A stretch of DNA of 64,000 bases from Xiphias gladius. Lineage: Eukaryota > Chordata > Actinopteri > Istiophoriformes > Xiphiidae. How positions within the stretch are numbered: the first letter of the stretch is position 1; every line of letters starts with the position of its first letter. The translations under genes were made by a program, and so were the position numbers. The stretch lies in assembly GCF_016859285.1 (NCBI RefSeq), contig NC_053418.1, positions 8,703,001-8,767,000 on the forward strand, read 5' to 3'. Of the stretch, positions 54,299 to 64,000 are shown piece by piece. The notes beneath the pieces are model-generated. The model was not told the origin of the DNA. It worked only from the letters and a program-made list of their open reading frames with translations, and did not search any database.

Positions 54299-54415
54299 CT
54301 CCACAGGTCTAACTAAATGAGCTTCTGCGTGTGTTTCTAGGTGTGGGGTGAGTGTGTGTCCACCCTGTGTGTGTGCAGAGTCAGTGAAGTGTGAGTGCCT
54401 CTGAATGAGAACCTC

Positions 54416-54428
54416 AGCTGTTTTTATG
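54416..54428 (-). promoter_or_regulatory. Candidate gck TATA-like box with adjoining E-box
   Basis: On the minus strand CATAAAAA at 54421-54428 is followed directly by CAGCTG at 54416-54421, about 125 bases upstream of the start codon. This would put transcription start near 54395 and give a 5' UTR of about 100 bases. Motif-based only. Confidence 0.4.
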
Positions 54429-55890
54429 CTCAGGTGAAGTGGGCTGGATGCATCAGATGTAAATGCCCACCCCTTCCCAACCTCACCCCATCTGGCAACG
54501 TAGGTTCACATGCACAGAGATACACACACGCATACACACAAAGAAAAAAAAACACACAAACACACGCAAATGTTTCACAAATGTTGATAATTATATCACG
54601 AAATGTTCTAATCTAATTCTGATCTTGTGATATACGTTTTGAGAACGCTGCCTAATGTTATCTTTGCCAAAACACACTTAAAAAAGAGATTTTTCAGTCC
54701 ATTGACATTTTCCTTGTTAAAGTTACATAAGCAAAAAAATGTTATCGCAACAACCACTGTGATTTGTCAGTGTCAAGAACTGAATATCCATTACTCACAG
54801 ATGGCCTTTTAATCTGACAACAAAGACGTAAGATTTGATTTTTTGAATTATTCTTTGCCTTCATGTGGCAAGGTGTGACCTGTGACCTAGATCCCAACTG
54901 CCTGAGATTTTACAGCCCACCAACATGACAAATCAAACGCATTCGAATGTGAACCCTGTGATCTGAACCCACCATGTTTTATTTAGATGAGCAACAGGCA
55001 ATGCCACAGGGTTGCTCAATGGGGGACCTTCAGAGGCCGTTGAGATACGAATGTATTTGTAAAATTAGAAACATGTCTAAAATTAGCAACAGGGAGGGAT
55101 GAATGACCTCTAAAACTAACAATAGTATGCTGCTGGTGAAGGCCTCCTGTGCTTATCAGCCCCAGTAGTTTACCTGACCAGAGATCTTTTCTTAGCTCTG
55201 ACCTCTGGCTGCGAGGTAACCGTGACCCTCTCCCCCAGTGCCCTGACTGGAGGATTTCTAAGTAAACCCAAATAGTGACTTTGACCTATGGACACATATT
55301 TATGCAGTATAGTCACAAACTGCGCGTCATTTATAACCTTTAATATATTACACATTTTAAACCTCTTAAATGTCCCCTTAAGCAACTTTAACTTTGGGGG
55401 GAAAAGAAAATTCTTCCCTGCCTTTCAACAACAACAAGTATGTTCCACAAAATTTAGCCTGATATGCAGTGTTTGGTATGTTTAAAAACTTTTGGATCTG
55501 CGCTAGATATAAAATAAAGTTCTGTGGCTTTGAAAAATAGCTGTCTGAACAATATGTATTTGTAATGATGTACAGACCTGTTGATCAGTAAGCCTGAAAA
55601 GATAAGCTCAAAAGTAGAAAGTAATTACTGGTAGTTTTACACATAAATTGCAGGTTTTATAGATGTGTATTTCAACTATATTGGGCAAGACGTACAGCTG
55701 CTCCAGCCTGAATTTTACTGGGCTGCTTTGACTTTGTTCCCTCAGAGTCTATTGACATGTATTGTTTCTGGGTCTAAGAACAGGTAAGTAAAGTACTGAG
55801 AGAAATAGAACTCCAATATCGTTAAGAAATTTTGAATTAAGAAATTTTAAACATCACAAGCATGGTGCAAAACACACACCCATACACACA

Positions 55891-55934
<44 letters not shown>
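55891..55934. repeat. (AC)n microsatellite
   Basis: 44-bp perfect AC run upstream of gck. Confidence 0.95.
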
Positions 55935-55935
<1 letters not shown>

Positions 55936-56349
55936 GACTGACTCAGTTTGTGTTGCGTCCATTTATGGATGAGAGTTGAATGTGTGCCAAGTGCTTGTCA
56001 ATAGCTGATTATCTGGTTAATTTAACTGACTGGGTTGTTTGCACAGAGACCCACCTGATGGATTTCCATTCAGCCAGCTGTCTCTACAACGTAAATGACT
56101 AAGCCAACACGTTACTCGATTACGGGAAAAGGAAATGTAAAGATCTGCAGGCTTATGCTATATTACCTCACACTGTACATCCAGGAATTTGTGTCACAGC
56201 TTGTTCACTGCTGCGCATGAGTTGATTCATTAAGATTACCACGATGAAGTGCAAAGCTTTCAACCCAGTCTTGTCCTGGAACATTTCCTGAATCCAATTA
56301 AAGCAATGATGAACCAGTAATGTACTGTATCTGTATCAAAGTTTGCTTA

Positions 56350-56437
56350 GATAGATAGATAGATAGATAGATAGATGGCTGATGGATGGATGGATGGATG
56401 GATGGATGGATAGAGAGACAGAGAGAGAGAGAGAGAT
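56350..56437. repeat. (GATA)n-(GGAT)n-(GA)n compound microsatellite
   Basis: GATA units at about 56350-56376, GGAT units to 56410, then GA units running straight into the left end of the Tc1 relic. Confidence 0.9.
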
Positions 56438-57840
56438 TAAAAAAGTAATTGGACACTTTGCTAATAAATGTTTCGTGGGCAGCTGTGTGTCATTTCAGTG
56501 TTAGTTCATGGACAAAAAAAGTTCACGCTTGGCTCAGAGTTTACTGAGGGTTGAGAGCGGCCATTTAGGTTGAGGTGGAGTTGTCTGTCAGCATGAGGTG
56601 TGAAGAGGTGACCATGCAAGTGAACAAGATAATAATGAGGCAAAAAAAAAAAAGCAAGAGTCTATCAAAGAGATGTCAAAAGTAGATGGTTTGCCAAAAT
56701 CAGCAGTTGGGAACACTCTAAAAAAGCAGGTGTGTGCAGGAACTGGTAGACCAGGGAGCACAAGTCTTGTGGATGAGCAGAAAATCATCTGCATGGTGAA
56801 GAAAACCCCCTTTATGACTGCGCAGCAAGTCAAGAACGCTCTCCAGCGTGTAGGTGTACATGGTTTCTTCTCAACGATCAAGAGAAAACTTCGTGACCAT
56901 AACCGCAGATGATTCACCAAGAGATGCAAACCCCTGGTGAATCTCAAAAACAGAAAGGCCAGGTTGCTGTTCAGAAAAACACACACAAAGAAACCGGTGG
57001 AGTTCTGGAACAAAGTTCTATAGGCTGATGAAACAAAAATCAGCCTCTGTCAAAACTATGGATAAAGGAGATTGTGGAGAAAAAAGGAACAGCTCATGAC
57101 CCAAAGACACCACCTCATCTGGCAAACATAGCGGTGGTTCTGTCACGGCTTGGGCAGGTATAGCTGCCACCTGAACTGGCACGCTGCCATTTATTGACGA
57201 TTTCACTGCAGACGGAAGCAACAGGATGAATGCATTTTTACACAGAGGCATTCTGTGCTCAAATTCAGTCAAATCCTTCAAAACTCATTTCATCATTCAC
57301 CAGGAAAACGATCCTAAACATACGGCCAAAGCAACCAAAGAGTTTTTCAGGGTGAAGAGGTGGGATATCTGCGACTGGCCAAGTCAATAACCTGATCTCA
57401 GTCCGACTGAGCTGCAGTCCACTTGGTGAAGACCAGACTTAAGGCAGAGAGACCCCACAACAAGCAAGACCTTAAGGTTGCTGCAGTGGAGAGCATCTGG
57501 GAGAGCATCGTCGGGGAAGATACAAAGCATCTGCTGATGTCTGTTGGTCAAAGACTAAAGGCAATCATTGACTACAAAGGATGTTACACAAAATATTACA
57601 TATGATGATTTTTTTTTGACTCCATGTTTATCTGTCCATTTACTTTTGAACCCCTAAAACTTGGGCACCATATGTTTCAAGGGCTACATCTCCCAGATTT
57701 TTTTCTGTATTGTTGTAAACCTACTCAAATTAAAGCTGGGACTAGGCACTTTATGTATTATTTTATTTCAAATTGAAGCTCATAGCATGAAGAACAAAAA
57801 AAAAAAAGTGTAACTGTCCAAATACTTCCGGCCTTGACTT
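56438..57840 (+). mobile_element. Decayed Tc1/mariner-family DNA transposon
   Basis: About 1.4 kb. The right end carries a recognisable Tc1 inverted terminus at 57808-57840 (CAAATACTTCCGGCCTTGAC) followed by the target TA. The left end keeps only AAGTAATTGGACAC, its outer bases apparently replaced by the GA repeat. Between them is a plus-strand transposase relic: the helix-turn-helix part at 56673-56912 (GTGRPGSTSLVDEQK, TAQQVKNALQRVGVH, STIKRKLRDHNRR), then NRKARL, EFWNKVL, ADETK, a degraded catalytic region with LISVRL in place of SPDLNP, and a C-terminal remnant near 57430-57600. Several stops and frame changes interrupt it, so it is inactive. GATA repeats flank both sides. Confidence 0.88.
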
Positions 57841-57880
57841 TAGATAGATAGATAGAGATAGAGAGAGAGAGAGATAGATA
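57841..57880. repeat. (TAGA)n/(GA)n microsatellite at the right end of the Tc1 relic
   Basis: Same TAGA unit as on the left flank of the element, consistent with insertion into a TAGA array at a TA dinucleotide. Confidence 0.9.
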
Positions 57881-59851
57881 TTTCTGTTATAGGGTTATTG
57901 TGATTTGTTCATTTACATCCCTGCAACATTTTCCAGAAATTTTTGATCAGTTTTCGTGACACTTACCAGTAGCAGATTGAAAAGGTTGTGAAATGAAAGT
58001 GTAACATGCAGAGGAGAAGCAAGATGAGCAGAAGGTCCATGCTCAGCATCGGCCATATGTCATCAGTAAAATACAGCCTTGACTTTCATGAGCTAAATCT
58101 AAACTTTTTTTGTTTTTACCTTATCCATCGTATCGCGACGAGGATTAAATCCTAAATCCCGTCCGTGCATGAAGTGTAAAGAACACGTTTTCCTTTGATG
58201 GGAAACTGCCCAACCATTATTATATTCCCAACGCGTTTGATCTAGGTTACATAATGTTCAGCAGCTGGTCCGAAACACATCTCAAATACATATCTGCAGT
58301 ATGTCCAAGGTCTAGGTGGTAAACAGTGAAAATCTTTAAGAAAGCAGGGCAGAAGTGTTCTAAATAGCCTATGGTTCTTTCTTCATTGATGCAGGTATTT
58401 CAAGGGGAAAAAACTAAGAACTCATCTCCATTCTTGTACACATTTCATAAAAAAAAGGTCTTTGCAGTTATTTTCATTCTTAAAGGCATCCTGTGGAAAA
58501 AAACCCCTACGGATTCATCTTCATTGCTGCAGATATACTATGCAAAAACCCGTGGATTTCTCTTCATTCTTGCAGTTAACAGGTCCAGTTAATATCCGCA
58601 TCGGCGCACTGAATGTGCCATCGGCTCCAACGATCAGTTGAACAAGAAAGCAGATTGCATTTCCAATCCAACCCTTCGTTCCAGTGATGAACCGACAAAT
58701 TTTAGGGCGAAAAAAAAAAATGAGAATAATATTAAGACAACAACCCCCCCACCGTCCGTGGCCGAACTTCTTACTGACATCTCAACCTAACCAAAAATAT
58801 TCCAGGAAAGAAAAAATCATTTCTTCCCCCTGGTGTAGCTGACCCGTCAACAGATGCACCCGAGGATTAGCCGTTTCCATGCCAAAAACGATTTCAATGT
58901 GTTGCCTTGGAAATGAATTACAGACACACTTCTGCCATGGAAAACACTTACCACTGAGTTAAGTGGCCGGGGAAAATTGTTAAATGGAGCAAGATTACCA
59001 AAGAAAACATCAATTGAGGGGTTGCGTGTTTTTGTAGACAAATCAGGTAAAGGCCAGCAAGCTGTTTAACACTTTTAATGTTAATTACGATAATAATAAT
59101 AATTATTATTAGAATAATAATAACAACATAGGCTTTCAGATCGATACCCTACATCCGAAGGTTACAAAATTACATTAGAAAATAAAATGTAGTTGAAGTT
59201 TACTATTACTAATACTAATAATCAGTATTTTCTATCGTGATTAAATTATTTTATACATGTGTCAATTTATAGGATTATCATTTTATTGCAAGGTCTTTTT
59301 CATTTGACTTCGTGCAGTCAGGTAGTGAGTAGCACTTGATTACATAATCCCAAAGAACCAGGACGATTACTAAATTAACAGATGTAATTAAAAGCGGTTA
59401 AAGATTATTAGAACTTGAATCATTAGAAACCTCCATCCGAAATGTTTTCTTTTTACATTCAGTCTTGTTTTTCCAAAAGAAGTCAGATGAAGAATGTATG
59501 AAAAAATCACTGGGATTAGATATTTTTGAACTATCATCCCCTTCCCTGGTCGTCAATTAATCTAAATGAAGGGAAAAGACAGAAGACAAAAGTCTGTGTT
59601 TCAGAGAAAAACACTGCTTTTCATTAAGAACTCCGAAAAGTCAATATTATCCGGTTGAATAGTAATTTGAAGTGCAAGATCTCGCTCTAATGGGACTAGC
59701 CTTAAATAGGCTACTTTACATCGCGGAAATACTTCACTACACTAGCATGACATTTCTTTTTTTTTTTTTTTTTCTTATTTAACGGGAACGATGAAAACAG
59801 CGGCGTGATTGTTTCCACCGGAGCCGAAATCCCGTTGGACCGTATGAGGAT
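57881..59851. other. Right part of the gck-ykt6 intergenic interval
   Basis: AT-rich with short AAT/ATT runs near 59090-59130 and a T-run near 59756-59773. Two similar lines near 58380-58580 read as repeats of one another (CAGGTATTTCAAGGGGAAAA, then TTCATTCTTAAAGGCATCCT and TTCATTCTTGCAGTTAACAG), suggesting a small degenerate tandem array. No coding exon was found. Confidence 0.45.
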
Positions 59852-59868
59852 CGTGACGTGGTGATTGG
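59852..59868 (+). promoter_or_regulatory. Candidate ykt6 promoter elements (UPRE/CRE-like plus inverted CCAAT)
   Basis: CGTGACGTGG is followed after two bases by ATTGG. TGACGTGG matches both CRE-like sites and the ATF6/XBP1 unfolded-protein-response core, and ATTGG is an inverted CCAAT box for NF-Y. They lie about 165 bases upstream of a probable first-exon donor at 60031. No TATA box is seen. Function is inferred. Confidence 0.4.
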
Positions 59869-59959
59869 TCACTAAACCGCGTCTTGAAGATTATCGAGTT
59901 AGCGCAAACCACACGGCAATTAGGCCGCTGGACGTCTGCTGTACGTACCCTGGAGTTTT

Positions 59960-60031
59960 AGTTTATGTGCAATAATAAGTTTATTCGGTTGTTCTCACGG
60001 GACACAAAACGGTTCGCTGCTGATTTGTCTG
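59960..60031 (+). other. Probable ykt6 5' untranslated exon (left edge approximate)
   Basis: A strong donor (TTTGTCTG then GTAAGTAAG) ends at 60031, and a matching acceptor (CCCCGAACAG) precedes 60427, 13 bases before the start codon. This implies a short noncoding first exon and a 395-base intron. The left boundary is not visible. Confidence 0.5.
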
Positions 60032-60439
60032 GTAAGTAAGCTGAGGCCTCATGAAGACCGGATAACATCAGAAGCTAGCAGTGGGCTTGAATTGATTTCA
60101 GAAATGATTGTAAGGTTTATACTTCATATACATTATTATCAGTCCTGGGTAAGTTTATACTGGTCGCTGTCAGTTAACCCATCGATCTTCGCCCGGAGAA
60201 AAAGACTTACTTAAGCCGAGCATGGCTAACATTAGCCTGTTAGCTCATAACAAGGCGGCTAATTTCGCTTGTCAGCTGTGTTTCACTCAAGTTTCTTTAG
60301 CCGCGTTGTTAGCAGGGAAGCTATGTGGCTGGGCTGGATAAGGTAGAATGCCCTCGCGTAGTCCTGCTTGTGTCATCTTCCCAATTACATCGTCAGGACC
60401 GTGTCTGACTGACTGCCCCCGAACAGATCCGGCGGCAGC

Positions 60440-62941
60440 ATGAAGCTCTACAGCCTCAGCATCCTCTACAAAGGGGCCACCAAAGCCAGCCTCCTCAAAG
60501 CGGCCTACGAACTGTCTTCCTTCAGCTTCTTTCAGCGCTCCAGGTGCGTCTGACCGATCACGACCAGCACACCTGACCGACGTCCTTACCTTTTCCGTTT
60601 CTATCGTGCTTTTGTTTTTTCTGCTTTTGCAGTAAGTGTGATCGTAGACCTCAGCAAATAAGATGCCTTCTGGCATGTCTACGTGGTTTCCACGCAGTGA
60701 CCCGATTCTTTTGGTTTGTTTAGTGTTCAGGAGTTCATGACCTTCACCAGTGCCTTGCTTGTTGAACGAACCTCACAAGGAAGCCGTGCCTCTGTCAAAG
60801 AACAAGGTAAAAATGAGCAGGTTCCATCTAGTTTAAAAATGTAGAAACGGTCATTTCTAGCGAACTTTCATTTCAGTTGAAGCTGATTTTTGCCCAGTTT
60901 GACTCAAATGTTAGGCAGATGGGAATGTGTCAAGCAATTCTATTGAATTCTGCCTGGAAAGACTCGTGATTTTTCATTTTTCTGGGATTTAGTCTCATTT
61001 GTCACACGGTAATATCAGACCAACCAAATAGTAAACAAACCCTCTTCAAGCCCCCTCTCTTCTTATGTCTATGTTAACTGCGCTCACATAGGTAAACACA
61101 TTAATTCCCTTGCTTTTGTTGTCCACTCATATATTGGTCTAATAGACTACTAACATTTAACGATGTCTTTTAAGGGTCAGAATGGGGAAACTGCAGTTTT
61201 TCTCACTGTCATTCAGCAATTGGAATTTTCCCAGAATTTTTCAATTCTGTTTGCCAGCAACCAACGCAAATGCTTCCTTTTTACTCTCATTGGTCTGCAA
61301 CATAGAAAACAAACCACTTTATGCCCTTAACATCAAACAAGCGGAATTATCAAAATGGCGTATCAAGTGACATGAAGCTGATGTTACCAAATGTCAGGGA
61401 AAGCAAAGCCACAATCCACAATGAGTCCTTATCGGTCTTCTTATGGTGAACATTGCTAAGCTTTTGTTTGAAACTTTATCAGTTTTACTTCAGCTTTTCT
61501 AAACAAAGTGCACCAACAGGCTCTGTGCCATGAGACCAGGAAATGCCATTTTTATCACACTTTTGTTTTGATGGTGGCACACATGGTTTCGCTTTCTTTC
61601 AGAGTACCTGTGCCATGTGTATGTGAGAAATGACAACCTGGGTGCTGTGGTCATCGCAGATACTGAATACCCACAGAGAGTCTGTTTCACATTGCTGGAC
61701 AAGGTGGGTACAAAAATATGCAAATATTAGATGCATAATTATTGCACTTCAATGTCAACTTCAATATTGAGATTTCTGTTTTTTTTTGTTTGTTTATTTG
61801 TTTGTTTTGTTTTTTTTCCAGGTATTAGAGGAGTTCTCCAGGCAAGTCGACAGTATAGACTGGCCCTCTGGTAATCCTGAAACCATAACCTACAAAGCCC
61901 TAGATAATCACCTTTATAAATACCAGGTCAGTCTGTTTATTCCGATAGCCTATGCTTATGACTAGACTGTAATTGTGGACAGAGAACAATATCATATTCA
62001 CCTGGATATGCCTTCATAGTTGCCAGAGTTTCTAAATGTCTTATGCCATTTGATACCATTTACTAAACAGTACTGAGATGTGCTCTGCAGTCATTGTAAA
62101 GATGGAGGCATGAAGATGAAATTCATTCATTTGTTTGTGGCCGATCCAAGAGTTTGTTCACGAAATGCTGCCAAACGATTAGCAGTATCAGTGTACCTGA
62201 CAGCTTGTTACTTTTTATTTTATTTTCCAGAACCCCAGGGAAGCAGATGCAATGTCCAAAGTGCAGGCGGAGCTCGATGAGACAAAGATCATTTTGGTAA
62301 AATCCTCCCTTAGCTGGGAACCAATAATATAATCAAGAGGCTGAAATATATGCACATTACTTCCTGGAATAGAGGCAATAGAGGATATTTTTTTAAAAAA
62401 ATGTTTTATGAAGTTTTCCATTATAGCAGAACACACACAGGATATGCAGAGCACACACTGCTAAAGTAAACTAAACTGAGAGGGGCAAGAAGCAGTTTCT
62501 TCTCAGCCCTAAGATCTGGGCCCCAGAACTGCTACTGTAAGCCATAATAATCTTCAGACCGTTATCGGTGCATCGGTTTAATTGGCCAAATTGTGACTCT
62601 ACATGCCTGAAACATTATATAGTATTCCCCAACCACTTGTCGAGTCATATTCTTTACACTGCACGCTACCTCATAAACACACATTTTGTTTTCTGTAGCA
62701 CAACACCATGGAAAGTCTGTTGGAGAGAGGAGAGAAACTGGATGATCTTGTGACAAAGTCAGAGCACCTGGGAAACCAGTCCAAAGCCTTCTACAAGACT
62801 GTGAGTACTGACGATTGGTCTTATTAACGTTGGACCGTGAGGCTGCTGGGCAGTCACAGTTCAGATGCCTGACTGTGTGCATGTGTGTTCATGTTGACCC
62901 TGCAGGCACGGAAACAGAACTCATGCTGTGAAATCATGTGA
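60440..62941 (+). CDS. ykt6: R-SNARE YKT6, 7 coding exons
   Basis: Lipid-anchored R-SNARE used in ER-Golgi, intra-Golgi and endosomal fusion and in autophagosome-lysosome fusion. Exons: 60440-60543, 60724-60806, 61603-61703, 61822-61926, 62231-62296, 62699-62800, 62906-62941; 198 aa, the same as human. The N-terminal longin domain starts MKLYSLSILYKG and includes the segment around GAVVIADTEYPQRVCFTLLDK. The SNARE motif occupies about 138-192 with the zero-layer arginine at 163 in LLERGEKLDDL. There is no membrane span. The C-terminus CCEIM is a CAAX-type signal: the second Cys (195) is farnesylated and the first (194) palmitoylated in the known protein. The gene follows gck as in human 7p13. 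Confidence 0.96.
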
Positions 62942-64000
62942 TGACGCTGCCTCGTCCTTGTGGACATACCCATCTCTGCCTTTCTGCTTTGCCTACATCT
63001 CCCATCATGCACCAGTCACCAGCTCTCAGTACAAAGGGCAGGACTGACGCCGTCTAATCCGGAATGGGATGCCAGGATGAGAGATAGAAATGGTGGAAGG
63101 TATTGACCTATCCGGATTGTGACTGATGGGGGTTGGTTGGGGGAAGAAGTAACATTTGAATTATTTTTAACCATTCAAAGGGTAATCATCTGTGCGGTGT
63201 TTCAGTACCAGCTGAGGACATAATAGTGTGACGTTGTGTATCGGTGATGTGTTGTCTTCAAACCATTTAATGTTATTCAGATTGAATCAAATCTTAATAG
63301 TTTGATCTTGAATCTTAAAAGTTTTGAAAGAGTATTAACAACGGTTGCGCTTCTGCTTCATGGCAACTCGGACAATCTCACAGTCTTATCTTGTGAATTC
63401 ACACAGCGTGTCACTGTTTTGGTTCAGTTCTTCAAAACTTAAACTATTTTTCTTGCAGGAATAACCTTCGCGTCCACAAGGAGGCCCTGTTTATTTACTT
63501 TATTGTTCCAATGAGCCTCAATGTTGAGGTCAATCTAAAAACTCTGACAGCCAAGACAGCAAGTGGCTGCTTGGACATATGAAAACAAAATCTCAAAGAA
63601 TTTTACAGACTTTTTTTTTTTTTTTTTTTTTTAAATCTTTCCTATACTGTATTAAGTTACATGATTTTGTTGCTTTTGTCTGTCTCATAGAGTTAAACGA
63701 AATCTTAAACATTCCCACTTTGGGTGATTGTGTTATTGTGTGATGATGCATCTTAAAGCTGAAGAGAAGTTGGAGATTAGATGTAGAGGGATGTTTCACC
63801 ATAGATGCAGCCTTATTGCAGCGTGGCTAACGTGTAACCCCCCCCCCCCCCGGTCCTGTGGAAGAATTGCATCATCTCATTAGCAGGACAGGACCTGTAA
63901 GCTATTCTCTTTATCTCTGCGTACCGTAGCCATGCTTTTCACTCTGGTAGCCAACATGGGCACTTAAAGCAGGTTTTTAGAGTTCAAAAGCCCCCTGGGA
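62942..64000. other. ykt6 3' UTR and flank
   Basis: Extends from the ykt6 stop to the window edge. No AATAAA was found on the plus strand near the stop, so the cleavage site is unresolved. Contains a T-run at about 63611-63632 and a C-run at about 63839-63851. No further gene is visible. Confidence 0.5.

Larger units (their letters stand above)
54429..56437. other. Left part of the gck-ykt6 intergenic interval
   Basis: AT-rich, without coding exons. Holds an AC microsatellite and a GATA/GGAT tetranucleotide block that abuts the Tc1 relic. It probably includes distal gck regulatory DNA. Confidence 0.5.

Noticed and set aside
60287-60676. 129-codon minus-strand frame over ykt6 exon 1
   Set aside because: Antisense of a CpG-rich coding exon and promoter; no supporting features.

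Overview
The window is vertebrate nuclear DNA, and protein similarity and gene layout point to a ray-finned (teleost) fish. All genes are split by short introns with GT-AG ends, dinucleotide and tetranucleotide microsatellites are abundant, and there is one decayed Tc1-type transposon. No RNA gene, CRISPR array or prokaryotic feature was seen.

Seven protein-coding genes were assembled exon by exon, and reading phase agrees at every junction used. In order they are: fgf10 (minus, 499-6543, 3 coding exons, 251 aa); adamts12 (minus, 14950-33415, 24 coding exons, 1598 aa); gpat3 (plus, 37520-42547, 13 coding exons, 446 aa); an unrecognised small gene (minus, 43470-44808, 4 coding exons, about 140 aa); myl7 (minus, 45845-47802, 7 coding exons, 172 aa); gck (minus, 50111-54298, 10 coding exons, 478 aa); and ykt6 (plus, 60440-62941, 7 coding exons, 198 aa). 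Lengths of the named products are close to their human counterparts, except fgf10, which has a longer N-terminus.

Layout: 1-6543 is fgf10. 6544-14949 is a gene-free interval holding microsatellites and a near-perfect stem-loop. 14950-33415 is adamts12. A 4.1 kb head-to-head interval separates adamts12 from gpat3. gpat3 converges on the small gene, whose intron holds a decayed copy of a gpat3 exon. myl7 and gck follow on the minus strand. A 6 kb interval carrying the Tc1 relic separates gck from the divergent ykt6.

The genes do not form a pathway. fgf10 is a secreted growth factor, adamts12 a secreted metalloprotease, gpat3 an ER acyltransferase, myl7 the atrial myosin regulatory light chain, gck the liver and islet glucose sensor, and ykt6 a lipid-anchored SNARE. 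In human, MYL7-GCK-YKT6 lie together on 7p13, FGF10 and ADAMTS12 on 5p, and GPAT3 on 4q21, so the window joins three human syntenic blocks.

The observations most worth a second look are: a frame-preserving adamts12 exon carrying the zinc site, bordered by a GC donor upstream and a donor lying in a GT repeat; the unrecognised small gene; the decayed gpat3 exon; the 20-bp stem-loop at 12396-12445; and a TG repeat in place of the polypyrimidine tract at a gpat3 acceptor.
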